DNA from: Candidatus Nanoarchaeia archaeon
Lineage (GTDB): Archaea > Nanobdellota > Nanobdellia > Woesearchaeales > WJIZ01
DNA length: 64,000 bases
Direction: 5' to 3'
NCBI GenBank assembly: GCA_028279765.1
Contig: JANQND010000002.1
Location: 62,001-126,000, forward strand
A program made the position numbers and the translations under genes. Every line of letters begins with the position of its first letter. The first letter of the stretch is position 1. Shown one piece after another: positions 34,081 to 42,338 of this stretch. The notes beneath the pieces are model-generated. The model searched no databases. It saw only the letters and a program-made list of their open reading frames with translations, and had not been told where the DNA came from.

Positions 34081-35286
34081 ATGGAATATCTCTCGCAATT
34101 AGCCTATATCTCTATTGTTCTGTTAATCGGGTCGCTTGCATCTGTCTTGGCATACCGGCTAAAAACCTCAGATATATTCCTTCTTTTGCTCACGGGAATG
34201 ATAATGAGCAATTTCGGGGTCCTTCATTTTGAAGAGTCTTTTATCGTTATGATTAGTATTCTTGCATTAATCTTTATCGTGTTTAATAGTTGCGTCAAGC
34301 TGAAAGTAAAAGAGCTCAAAAAATATTTCATGCCTGCAATGAAGCTCAATGTGATATATTTTATCCTGTGCACGATAGGAATTACGCTCGCAGCAGTATA
34401 CATTTTTGACTTTGGGTACAGCACGCACGCACTGCTTCTTGGGCTGCTTGTTGCGGTTCTTGCGTATGGAAGCGATCCTAGTGTAGTTCTTTCTTTCTTT
34501 AAGGGCTCTAAAAATAAAATAATGGAAATAATAGAAATTGAATCTATCATAAACACGCCGATAACATTAATCCTCGCTTCTCTTATTCTTGCAGGGCTAA
34601 AAAGCAGTTTTGCTCCCACTTTCTATCATGTTGCAACCCCTCTCTTTTCCATCCTGCAGGTCAGTGGTGTTGCAATTGCCGTAGCATTCGTTTTTTCTGT
34701 TATCGTCATAAAAATTCTAAAGCAAAACTATTTTGGTGAAGCAACACATCTCTCTGTACTGACTTCTGCAATAATCGTCTATGTGGTGACCGAGTATCTT
34801 CAGGGGTCCGGGGTATTAGCCATTGCTGTTTTTGGGGTCATATTTGGAAACTCTCACATCTCGCATCTGATAGAAATAGAAAAATTCGAATCCATTTTCA
34901 CTAATGGCATAAAAATTATTACGTTTATGATCCTGGGAACTATCGTTTTTATCAAGCCTGATCTAATACTAAAAGGAACCCTTCTCTTTCTGATCTATTT
35001 GGTCATCCGCTTTGTTTCCGTCTATCTTGCATTCTTAAAAGAAAAGCTATCTCTGGGAAAGCTGCTTTTCCTTACATTGAACGTGCCAAAAGGGATTGAT
35101 GTTGCAGTGGTAGTAATTCTGAAAACGACGCTCCATAGCCATATCGAGGGAGTGGATATTGTTGCCAGTATCACTATCATGATGATTGTCTACAGTATCG
35201 CACTCTCCAGCATTACCGCACAATTCTCAAAAGTATTTCTCAAGGATAGCCATAGAAAAAATGTCGCAAAAAGCAAAAGGAACTAA
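34081..35286 (+). CDS. Cation:proton antiporter (CPA superfamily)
   Basis: 401 residues with 12 or so hydrophobic segments. RLKTSDIFLLLLTGMIMSNFG at the N-terminus, LLVAVLAYGSDPSVVLSFF (the TM4 stretch with a transport Asp), EIESIINTPITLILA and the GSGVLAIAVFGVIFGNS region match Na+/H+ (NhaP/Kef-like) exchangers. No TrkA-N/C domain is attached. It probably handles Na+ or K+ and pH. A TATTTATATAAC TATA box lies about 30 bp upstream. The 3' end overlaps hjc by 26 bp. Confidence 0.85.
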   Translation: MEYLSQLAYISIVLLIGSLASVLAYRLKTSDIFLLLLTGMIMSNFGVLHFEESFIVMISILALIFIVFNSCVKLKVKELKKYFMPAMKLNVIYFILCTIGITLAAVYIFDFGYSTHALLLGLLVAVLAYGSDPSVVLSFFKGSKNKIMEIIEIESIINTPITLILASLILAGLKSSFAPTFYHVATPLFSILQVSGVAIAVAFVFSVIVIKILKQNYFGEATHLSVLTSAIIVYVVTEYLQGSGVLAIAVFGVIFGNSHISHLIEIEKFESIFTNGIKIITFMILGTIVFIKPDLILKGTLLFLIYLVIRFVSVYLAFLKEKLSLGKLLFLTLNVPKGIDVAVVVILKTTLHSHIEGVDIVASITIMMIVYSIALSSITAQFSKVFLKDSHRKNVAKSKRN

Positions 35287-35647
35287 TGCAGAGCGCCAGC
35301 TCATCCACAAATTCTGGGCTCAGCGGTGGGCTGCAATCAGAACCGCCGGGTCAGGATCGCAAAAATATCCCTCTCCAGATATTCTGGCAGGAAATAACCT
35401 CAGAAAGCTTGCTATCGAGTGCAAAGTAACCAAGGATAAGTCAAAATATCTCCCAAAAAATGAGATTCATGCACTCAAGGAGTTCTCAGGTCTGTTCGGA
35501 GCAGAACCGTGGATTGCTGTAAAATTCAACAATAAAGACTGGTATTTTATGAGCATTGAAGATTTAAAAGAAACAGAAAACAGCTATCTTGCCTCAGAGC
35601 AGATAGCAAAAAATAAAGGGTTGCTATTTGAAGAAGTAATAAAGTGA
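35261..35647 (+). CDS. hjc: Holliday junction resolvase Hjc
   Basis: 128 residues from ATG 35261 (MSQKAKGTNAERQLIHKFW); the frame is open further upstream, but only as antiporter overlap. Active-site set: Glu in GTNAERQL, Asp in PSPDILAG and Glu-x-Lys in AIECKVTK, with the Hjc motif RTAGSGSQK. It cuts four-way junctions in recombination and fork repair. It overlaps the antiporter gene by 26 bp and abuts a convergent small membrane-protein gene. Confidence 0.94.
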   Translation: MSQKAKGTNAERQLIHKFWAQRWAAIRTAGSGSQKYPSPDILAGNNLRKLAIECKVTKDKSKYLPKNEIHALKEFSGLFGAEPWIAVKFNNKDWYFMSIEDLKETENSYLASEQIAKNKGLLFEEVIK

Positions 35648-35845
35648 TTACTTCCGTTTTCGCTTTGTCAGGGCCTTTTCAATTTTGATCTCTTCCTTGA
35701 TCATTTTCTCAACGACCCTTTCAATATGCATCTCGATGCGCGCAACCCGTCTCTCCATTGCTACAAGAACCCGTAGCGAATAAACAATAGCCGCCAGCGT
35801 ACCGATGATAATCGCAAGTACAATGTCCAATTGTGTTAATCCCAT
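35648..35845 (-). CDS. Small single-span membrane protein with coiled-coil tail
   Basis: 65 residues from ATG 35845, with GAGGTG 7 bp upstream as ribosome site (GTG 35854 is an alternative). One membrane helix (LDIVLAIIIGTLAAIVYSLRV) is followed by a basic, heptad-like segment (RRVARIEMHIERVVEKMIKEEIKIEKAL) ending KRKRK. The stop is directly adjacent to the hjc stop on the other strand. Function unknown; it may be an adaptor or membrane tether. Confidence 0.6.
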   Translation of the reverse strand: MGLTQLDIVLAIIIGTLAAIVYSLRVLVAMERRVARIEMHIERVVEKMIKEEIKIEKALTKRKRK

Positions 35846-36000
35846 GCTATACACCTCTAGTAACTTAACACTTCTTTTAAACTATTTAGCTATTTAAATC
35901 TTTGGGTGAAGAGGAGCACTATTTAGAGAGAATTTTTCTGGTTATGCTCTCTTAGCTGTATTGGCCAATCTTTATATGTTCTCCTTCATTCTTCTCCGTT

Positions 36001-36342
36001 ATGGGTCCATTTGAAATCTATCTCCAAAGGGACAAATACGATTGGTACTCCCAAGGGAAGACGTATGAGTTATGGCCATACAATGAAAAATTTTCTACAG
36101 ACAACATCTTTAAAGGAAGGAGGTTAGTTATTCATAGAGGTCGAACTGGAACCTCATTGACAGGAGAAATAGGTGAAGTAGTTGTTGGTTCATTAGATGA
36201 TGTTTTGGAGCAAGTTTCATTTAGCAGCATCGCACCAACAATTGATACCGTAGCCAACTTTAGAGAAGAGGTAAATCAATTATTTCGTAATATAAGCAAA
36301 TACATAGCCTTCGAAGTAATTCTAAACCAGAAACAAACCTAA
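36001..36342 (+). CDS. ASCH/PUA-like domain protein
   Basis: 113 residues. The pattern FEIYLQRDKYDWYSQGKTYELWPYN, then RRLVIHRGRTGT, GEIGEVVVGSLDDVLEQVSF, IAPTIDTVANFREEVNQLF and KYIAFEVI follows the ASCH fold (G-x-K-T-x-E-x-R-like motif with a beta-barrel). ASCH proteins bind RNA or act on modified nucleosides. A TCTTTATATG TATA element lies about 33 bp upstream. Its stop overlaps the stop of the convergent TrmB gene. Confidence 0.62.
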   Translation: MGPFEIYLQRDKYDWYSQGKTYELWPYNEKFSTDNIFKGRRLVIHRGRTGTSLTGEIGEVVVGSLDDVLEQVSFSSIAPTIDTVANFREEVNQLFRNISKYIAFEVILNQKQT

Positions 36343-37136
36343 TTCTTCTTCATCTTTTCCCATTTAGAAGAAAAAGCATCTTCAAATGCAGAAGCAAAGA
36401 ATTCTGTATTAACCCATACGCCAACATCATAGCTTGGGTGAACAATCTTATCATCCAAAAGCATGAAGGTCACTTCAGAGCCATCAATGATACAAAAGCG
36501 ACCTCTAACAGAGGTATGCCGTACATCTGCATAGGCAGACAAAGAATCAACAGTGGATTGAATGTCAGATGTGATCTGGGTTGCTATGCGAACTGCCACA
36601 TTCTTCTTGCTCAGTTTCTTCAGTACCGGCAATAAAAACTCAGCCTTTCGGACAAGCCCCTCTGGAGTAGTCAGCAGGGAAACGGTGTTCTCTGCCTTTC
36701 CAATTCGGGACTCGATATGATTGTGAAGATTATCCCTGCCGGTGATAGAGCCGCGAAGATGCGAAGGGTCAATAAGCTCAACTCCCTGTGAATACAATAA
36801 AGAAAGTTCCTCTAAGATATCACTTTGCTTCATGTCATCAATAGCTTTAAGCTGATGGTCTGTCTCGCTCATAACCTTCGTCTTAATGCGATCAATAACT
36901 TCCTCAGGGGAGACCGCAAGATATTTGATAGGCTTTCCGAGCTTTCGCAGAATAAATCCTTTTTTCTCAAGGCTTTCCAGTACGTCATACGTTCTGGATC
37001 GAGGAACGCTCGCAATATCAGAGAGCTCGCCTGCCGTAGAGGATCCTCGGGAAAGAAGTGCGGTCCATAACTTAGATTCGTAAGTATTAAGTCCTAAATC
37101 ACGAAGTTTTGTAATGAAAGATTTTTGTACAATCAT
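36339..37136 (-). CDS. TrmB-family transcriptional regulator (copy 2)
   Basis: 265 residues, a clear full-length paralogue of 5618-6427: STAGELSDIASVPRSRTYDV, LESLEKKGF, KLGKPIKYLAV, GVELIDPSHLRGSITGRDNL, HPSYDVGVWVNTEFFASAF. Same winged-helix plus phospholipase-D-like layout. It diverges from tbp across a region with two perfect palindromes, so it may regulate itself or tbp. TATA-like CTTTATAAAT lies about 46 bp upstream on the minus strand. Confidence 0.88.
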   Translation of the reverse strand: MIVQKSFITKLRDLGLNTYESKLWTALLSRGSSTAGELSDIASVPRSRTYDVLESLEKKGFILRKLGKPIKYLAVSPEEVIDRIKTKVMSETDHQLKAIDDMKQSDILEELSLLYSQGVELIDPSHLRGSITGRDNLHNHIESRIGKAENTVSLLTTPEGLVRKAEFLLPVLKKLSKKNVAVRIATQITSDIQSTVDSLSAYADVRHTSVRGRFCIIDGSEVTFMLLDDKIVHPSYDVGVWVNTEFFASAFEDAFSSKWEKMKKN

Positions 37137-37263
37137 AGTATCACATAGTTGATGATAGAGGAGAAGAAGTAATCTTCATTTATAAAGGTTTTGATATTTG
37201 CTACTATTTAATGATAAAAAAATCTCCATCGGAAATGAAGGGGATTTAGGAAGCACAATATAT

Positions 37264-37294
37264 CTATTTATAAATAGGAGTATTTAAATACTCC
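37264..37294. promoter_or_regulatory. Two adjoining perfect palindromes in the TrmB copy 2 / tbp promoter
   Basis: CTATTTATAAATAG (37264-37277) is a perfect 14-bp palindrome and GGAGTATTTAAATACTCC (37277-37294) a perfect 18-bp palindrome sharing one G. A third related stretch, TATTTATAAA (37300-37309), is probably the tbp TATA box. The palindromes may be operators for the divergent TrmB regulator or additional TBP sites. Confidence 0.55.
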
Positions 37295-37353
37295 CTCGTA
37301 TTTATAAACAAATTGGGGGTAGCTTTTAGAGATACCGTAAGGAGGTAATAACC

Positions 37354-37911
37354 ATGGCAAAGAAAAAAAGCAGTTCAAAAAGAGACATAAAGATCGTTAA
37401 TATTGTTGTTTCTACGTCGCTTGAGCATGATATTCCGCTAGAAAAAATGGCTGCAACGCTCTCTAATACAGAGTATAATCCGGAGCAGTTTCCTGGATTA
37501 GTCATCAGGATCAAGGAGCCAAAAACCTCTGCATTGATTTTTAGTTCTGGAAAGGTTGTTAGCACTGGGGCAAGAACAATCAAAGAAGTAGAAGAATCAA
37601 TGAAGAAGATCATCAAGAGCCTTGAAAAAATCAACATCAAGATCAAAATCACTCCTGAACTCAATATTCAGAATATTGTTGCTTCCGGTTCCGTGGGGAT
37701 GGTTCTCAACCTCAACACCTTAACCATGAAGCTTGAGAATACCGAATATGAGCCAGAACAATTTCCGGGATTAGTCTACAAGCTCAAAGAAGCAAAGGCA
37801 ACGTTCCTGCTATTCAGTAATGGGAAAATTGTCTGCACAGGAACGAAAAGCGAGGACGAAGTGTATCAGGCAGTTGATATGCTGGTAGCTAACCTAAAGA
37901 AATTAAAATAG
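37354..37911 (+). CDS. tbp: TATA-box-binding protein (TBP)
   Basis: 185 residues with the two direct repeats of the saddle fold: IVNIVVSTSLEHDIPLEKMA with YNPEQFPGLVIRIKEPKTSA, and IQNIVASGSVGMVLNLNTL with YEPEQFPGLVYKLKEAKATF. It recruits TFB and RNA polymerase to promoters. Unusually for this window it has a strong Shine-Dalgarno (GGAGGT, 8 bp before the ATG) and a leader of about 25 nt, so it is translated by a leadered route. Confidence 0.97.
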   Translation: MAKKKSSSKRDIKIVNIVVSTSLEHDIPLEKMAATLSNTEYNPEQFPGLVIRIKEPKTSALIFSSGKVVSTGARTIKEVEESMKKIIKSLEKINIKIKITPELNIQNIVASGSVGMVLNLNTLTMKLENTEYEPEQFPGLVYKLKEAKATFLLFSNGKIVCTGTKSEDEVYQAVDMLVANLKKLK

Positions 37912-37968
37912 CAATAGTTACCTTTTTTACTTATGAGAAATTACTAAGCTAGAGGGCACTCTCTTACC

Positions 37969-39987
37969 ATGGACATACAGGAGCAAATAAACAAATTCGT
38001 TGAAATCATCGAAGAGCAGTATAAGAAGGAATTAATTGAGAATATAAAAAATGACAATAGGTTTCTTCCTATAAGCTATTCAGAACTCATCAGGTTAGAG
38101 CCGGAACTTGCCCAGGCCCTTCTGGAACAGCCGGAAGAAATCATTAAAGCAGCGGAAATTGCCGTTGAGCAATTCGACACCCTCGGAGATGTCAAAAATT
38201 TCAAAGCACGGTTCTATAACCTCCCCCAGAGCCAGAAAGTAATGATCAGAAATATCAGAAGCAGAAATATTAATAAGTTTCTTCTCATTGAAGGTGCGGT
38301 TCGGCAGAAATCAGATGTGCGTCCGCAGGTAACTTCTGCAAAATTCGAGTGCCCAAGCTGTGGCAATATCATCAATGTTCTTCAGTTAGAATCAAAATTC
38401 AGAGAGCCTACAAAATGTGGGTGCGGAAGAAAAGGAAGGTTCAGGCTACTGGACAAAGAGATGGTGGACGCTCAAGGGATTGTTCTGGAAGAAGCCACTG
38501 ATGACCTGGAAGGAGGAGAGCAGCCTAAGCGGATTAATATTCTGCTAAAAAACGATCTGGTCTCCCCGCTTTCAGAAAAAAAGACAAACCCTGGAAGCAA
38601 GATCAGGATTTGCGGCATCCTCAAAGAAGTACCCATTCTTGCAAAAGACGGGGGAAAACTGACACGATTCGATTTAATGATCGAGGTAAATTCTGTTGAG
38701 AGTATTGAAGAAGACTTTTCATCACTTGAAATCTCACCAGAAGAAGAAGAAGAAATACTCAAATTAGGGAATGATCCAAAGTTATTCGAAAAACTCTCGC
38801 ACTCCATTGTTCCTTCTATATACGGACATGATCGGATCAAGGAAGCGGTAATGATCCTGATGATGGGAGGAGTGAGAAAAGTAAGGGATGATGGGTCGAT
38901 TTCCAGAGGAGATATTCATATCCTGTTAATCGGTGATCCCGGGGCAGGCAAGTCGCAAATACTCAAGCGAATTTCGAAGATCGCCCCCAAAGGAAGGTTT
39001 GTCTCCGGCAAGGGAGCATCCGGTGCCGGACTTACTGCCGCAGTAGTAAAGGATGAGTTCATGTCTGGCTGGTCGCTGGAGGCAGGAGCGCTGGTCCTTG
39101 GAAACAAAGGAATATGCTGTATTGATGAGTTAGACAAAATGAGCAGTGATGATCGTGATGCAATGCACGAAGCACTGGAAGGGCAGACAGTTACCATAAG
39201 CAAAGCAAATATTCAGGCAACCCTGCGCTCAGAGACGACTGTTCTTGCCGCAGCAAATCCAAAATTCGGAAGATTTGATCCCTACGAAATTATTCCAAAG
39301 CAAATCGAGCTGCCCTCTACCTTGGTCAACCGATTTGATCTCATTTTTCCGGTACGGGACCTGCCAAGCAAAGAAAAAGATGAAAAGATTGCAGGGTTTA
39401 TGCTTAACCTTCATCAAAGCCCGGACTTTGTCGATCCTGAACTGGATTCAAAATTGCTGCGAAAATATTTTGCGTACGCAAGACAGAAAGTCTTCCCTCA
39501 GCTCAGTGACGGGGCAATTGACGAGATAAAAAAATACTATCTCAAGATGAGATCTTCCGGCTCAGAAGAAGGAGATCTGAGCGCAATTCCTATCTCTGCA
39601 AGGCAGCTTGAAGCACTGATTCGGATGGCAGAGGCGCATGCGCGCCTAAGACTAAGCAAGGAAGTCACAAAGGCAGATGCAAAAAAAGCAATTGATCTGA
39701 TGCATCATTGCCTCAGTCAGGTCGGTCTTGACCCTGAGACTGGGAAAATAGATATTGACAGGATTTCTACTGGTATTCCTGCATCAGAGAGGAGCCATAT
39801 CTCGACCATTAAGGAAGTCATAAGCGAGTTAGAAAAAAAACTGGGGAAAACGATCCCTCTTGATGATATTGTCGAAGTGGCTAAAGAAAAGGGAATCGAA
39901 GAAGATGCGATTGATGAGACTATCCAAAAGTTAAAGCGTGCAGGAGATATATTCGAGCCAAGAAGAGGGTTTATTTCAAGAATCTAA
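37969..39987 (+). CDS. mcm: Replicative helicase MCM
   Basis: 672 residues, intein-free. N-domain with a zinc ribbon (CPSCG near 128 and CGCG near 150), Walker A GDPGAGKSQILKRI near 321, Walker B GICCIDELDKM near 382, AAANPKFGRFDPYE (sensor), Arg finger VNRFDLIFPVRDLP near 452, and a C-terminal winged helix (600-672). Forms the hexameric helicase at the fork. An OB-fold protein gene follows at 14 bp, so the two are probably one transcript. Confidence 0.97.
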   Translation: MDIQEQINKFVEIIEEQYKKELIENIKNDNRFLPISYSELIRLEPELAQALLEQPEEIIKAAEIAVEQFDTLGDVKNFKARFYNLPQSQKVMIRNIRSRNINKFLLIEGAVRQKSDVRPQVTSAKFECPSCGNIINVLQLESKFREPTKCGCGRKGRFRLLDKEMVDAQGIVLEEATDDLEGGEQPKRINILLKNDLVSPLSEKKTNPGSKIRICGILKEVPILAKDGGKLTRFDLMIEVNSVESIEEDFSSLEISPEEEEEILKLGNDPKLFEKLSHSIVPSIYGHDRIKEAVMILMMGGVRKVRDDGSISRGDIHILLIGDPGAGKSQILKRISKIAPKGRFVSGKGASGAGLTAAVVKDEFMSGWSLEAGALVLGNKGICCIDELDKMSSDDRDAMHEALEGQTVTISKANIQATLRSETTVLAAANPKFGRFDPYEIIPKQIELPSTLVNRFDLIFPVRDLPSKEKDEKIAGFMLNLHQSPDFVDPELDSKLLRKYFAYARQKVFPQLSDGAIDEIKKYYLKMRSSGSEEGDLSAIPISARQLEALIRMAEAHARLRLSKEVTKADAKKAIDLMHHCLSQVGLDPETGKIDIDRISTGIPASERSHISTIKEVISELEKKLGKTIPLDDIVEVAKEKGIEEDAIDETIQKLKRAGDIFEPRRGFISRI

Positions 39988-40001
39988 TAAAACAATAGAA
40001 A

Positions 40002-40658
40002 ATGAGTGAGCAGAAAAGTACAGCAAGAGAGCGATCAACTGCATACCGCATCCCTATTCAGACAATACTGCAGGGCGAGTTCGTAAAAAGTGAGGAAGAA
40101 TTTTCTCCAAGTTATATTTCTATTCAGGGAAAAAAGATATCTCGGGTCAACGTCGTTGGCATAATCGTTTCCAAAGAATCCTCCTCTTCTCTGCTCATTA
40201 TTGATGATGGCTCTGATAAGATAGAAGTTCGTGGATTTGAACAACTGGATTTATCAACAGTGCAAATCGGCGACTTAGTAGTAGTTATTGGAAGAATAAG
40301 GGAATATAATGGACAGCGATACCTTATGCCCGAAATTATCACAAAAACATCAAGAGAATGGATGGTGCTGCGAAAAAAAGAACTGGAGGTTCTCGGGCAG
40401 GGGCCGCTGATTGAGCAGGAGTCTCAAGTTGAAGTAGAAGAAATCATGGACAGTTCTGTTGAACAAAGCGATAATGATAGTAATAAGTACGAGCAGGTAT
40501 TGGGGGTAATTCGTAGTATGGATAAGGGAGGTGGAGTCGGCATCGAAGTTATTACGGATACGATAAAGGACAATAATACAGAGGAAGTCATTGAGCATAT
40601 GCTCAAAGAAGGGGAATTGTTCGAAAACAGGCCTGGCAGATTAAAAATTCTCGAATAG
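40002..40658 (+). CDS. RPA-like OB-fold single-stranded DNA binding protein
   Basis: 218 residues. An OB fold (about 45-125; ISRVNVVGIIVSKESSSSLL, IEVRGFEQLDLSTVQIGDLVVVIGRI) is followed by an acidic linker (135-160) and a C-terminal winged helix (about 160-215; GGVGIEVITDTIKDN), the architecture of RPA32/RPA2-type subunits. It is probably an RPA subunit acting with the MCM encoded just upstream. A partner large subunit is not in the window. Confidence 0.8.
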   Translation: MSEQKSTARERSTAYRIPIQTILQGEFVKSEEEFSPSYISIQGKKISRVNVVGIIVSKESSSSLLIIDDGSDKIEVRGFEQLDLSTVQIGDLVVVIGRIREYNGQRYLMPEIITKTSREWMVLRKKELEVLGQGPLIEQESQVEVEEIMDSSVEQSDNDSNKYEQVLGVIRSMDKGGGVGIEVITDTIKDNNTEEVIEHMLKEGELFENRPGRLKILE

Positions 40659-40660
40659 TA

Positions 40661-41521
40661 CTAAAATAAGACTGGGGTAAGATAAACTTCAAAAATTGCC
40701 GCAGCAATGAGAAGTCCAAATCCGATAAGCAAAAGTTCTCCAACATCTAGAAGTATTTGTGATGCTTTTTCTGTTGAAAAATGATTCTTGATAATAGCAA
40801 CGGAAATAATTCCTCCTGCAATACCTCCGTAAAAGTAAGCGAGTATTTCAGGGATTCCATGCAGAAAGTAGCGAAGAAGGCCTACGGAAACCACAGAAAG
40901 GTACCCTGTCACCTTGGATATTCCCACAAGTTCTGCAGCAGTAGCAAGATTAGAGCGAATATAATTGCCAATAGCAGCAGAGATTACACTTGCATTCCAG
41001 GTAAGAATGAATATTGCGCCCACCCCATAGATAAAGGCAAAAATAACGCAGAAGATCATTACTTTTACATTATTGAAAAGTATTTTGAATAAGATATCGG
41101 TACTGGTTGCAAATCCTGTTGCAGCTCCGCTTACTCTATTATTAATTTGAGCAATCGTAGTGATTTGCTGTTCAAATAAATGCCCGGTTGTTTGCGCAGG
41201 AAGAACAGCATACCAGAATACGCCGGATACAGTAACGCCAAGAAACAAGAGAATAAGAAAAAATATCGCTTTGTTATGTTCTCCCAGTATTTTTTTCTCT
41301 GAGTCTAGTTCAATATCTTTCTTTTCCTCCATCCTCATAGTATTATAAGCAAAAGGGGTTGCAGCAAGAACCGTAAAGAAAACCGCAACAAAACTTGCCT
41401 GCTTCTCAAAAATCCATAGTGCAAGAAAAACAGCGACACTGTGGTAAAGAATCCCTATGAAAAACATTGACCAAGGGTTCTCTTGAGCTTTGTTAGGGTA
41501 AAGCAGCGATTCCAGGACCAT
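40661..41521 (-). CDS. SpoIIM/DUF95-family membrane protein
   Basis: 286 residues with six or so membrane segments. The family signature is the N..NIxVMIFCVIFAFIYG-like stretch (NNVKVMIFCVIFAFIYGVGA) and HGIPEILAYFYGGIAGGIIS. The family is named for bacterial sporulation stage II protein M but is widespread in archaea, where its role is unknown; no sporulation is implied. A TATTTAAAA element about 26 bp upstream gives a leaderless start. Divergent from eif2b. Confidence 0.85.
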   Translation of the reverse strand: MVLESLLYPNKAQENPWSMFFIGILYHSVAVFLALWIFEKQASFVAVFFTVLAATPFAYNTMRMEEKKDIELDSEKKILGEHNKAIFFLILLFLGVTVSGVFWYAVLPAQTTGHLFEQQITTIAQINNRVSGAATGFATSTDILFKILFNNVKVMIFCVIFAFIYGVGAIFILTWNASVISAAIGNYIRSNLATAAELVGISKVTGYLSVVSVGLLRYFLHGIPEILAYFYGGIAGGIISVAIIKNHFSTEKASQILLDVGELLLIGFGLLIAAAIFEVYLTPVLF

Positions 41522-41542
41522 GGTCTTCCTGTTGCCGGGCAG

Positions 41543-41551
41543 TATTTAAAA
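41543..41551 (-). promoter_or_regulatory. TATA box of the SpoIIM-like gene
   Basis: The minus strand reads TTTTAAATA, centred about 26 bp before the ATG at 41521. Confidence 0.6.
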
Positions 41552-41574
41552 TTTGTTAATGATTGCTCCAAATA

Positions 41575-41616
41575 AGAGGAGCATATTTCCAAAGATACTT
41601 TTATAAAGGCTCCTCT
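41575..41616. promoter_or_regulatory. Inverted repeat AGAGGAGC / GCTCCTCT around the eif2b TATA box
   Basis: Perfect 8-bp arms at 41575-41582 and 41609-41616 enclose the TATA box TTTTATAAAG (41599-41608; 27 bp before the eif2b ATG). An operator embracing the promoter is one reading; chance symmetry is possible. Confidence 0.4.
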
Positions 41617-41629
41617 ATTCCTGAAAAAG

Positions 41630-42037
41630 ATGGATTACAAGGAACTCCTAAAAAAAGCACATGAAAATTTACCTGAAGCAGCGTTTGAAAGACAAAGATT
41701 TGAGATTCCGAAAGTAAAGGGGCATCTGCAGGGAAATATGACTGTAGTGAGCAATTTCAAGCAAATTGCACTGACACTCAGAAGGCCTCCTGAGCACTTG
41801 TTAAAATACATTCTCAAAGAGCTGGCTGCGCCAGGGGACTTAAAGCCAAAAGGGTTGCTAATAGGGACAAAGGTCTCTGCTTCTAAAATTAATGAAAAGA
41901 TCAAGCAGTATAGTAATGAGTATGTGCTTTGTCAGGAATGCGGAAAGCCGGATACCAAGATCGAAAAAGAAGGGCAGTTCGCATATCTAAAATGCGCTGC
42001 GTGTGGTGCGCGCCATTCTATAAAGTCAAAGATATAA
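41630..42037 (+). CDS. eif2b: Translation initiation factor aIF2, beta subunit
   Basis: 135 residues. The alpha/beta core (LKQIALTLRRPPEHLLKYILKE) and the C-terminal zinc ribbon (CQECGKPDTKI and KCAACGARHSI) are typical of aIF2-beta. It helps the gamma subunit deliver initiator Met-tRNA. DUF424 gene follows at 1 bp, a pairing common in archaea. Confidence 0.95.
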   Translation: MDYKELLKKAHENLPEAAFERQRFEIPKVKGHLQGNMTVVSNFKQIALTLRRPPEHLLKYILKELAAPGDLKPKGLLIGTKVSASKINEKIKQYSNEYVLCQECGKPDTKIEKEGQFAYLKCAACGARHSIKSKI

Positions 42038-42038
42038 A

Positions 42039-42338
42039 ATGATCCTCAAAGAGCACCGGGCTGACAGAAAACGTGTTCTCGCCATTTGTGACAATAGCCT
42101 GGTTGGAAAGAAAATTGAAGAGGGAAAAAAGCAGTTGGACCTCTCCTCTGATTTTTATAAGGGGGAAGAACAATCTGAAGAGAAAATCAGACAAGAAATC
42201 AAAAAGGCATATCTCATCAATGCAGTAGGAGAAGAGACACTCTCTTTTCTTTCGTCGCTTAATCTGATTAATAAAGAAGATGCACGTATTGTAGGGGGAG
42301 TGCCCCATATTCAGGTAATTGTCGGAAACGAAAATTAG
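42039..42338 (+). CDS. DUF424 family protein
   Basis: 99 residues: ICDNSLVGKKIEEGKKQLDL, SDFYKGEE, LINAVGEETLSFLSSLNLI, ARIVGGVPHIQVI. This matches the small archaeal DUF424 family, often found next to aIF2-beta and thought to be linked to translation, although its function is not established. The stop overlaps the DP2 stop on the other strand by 4 bp. Confidence 0.85.
   Translation: MILKEHRADRKRVLAICDNSLVGKKIEEGKKQLDLSSDFYKGEEQSEEKIRQEIKKAYLINAVGEETLSFLSSLNLINKEDARIVGGVPHIQVIVGNEN

Noticed and set aside
40661-41521. Sporulation function
   Set aside because: The SpoIIM name derives from Bacillus; archaeal members are widespread and unrelated to spores.
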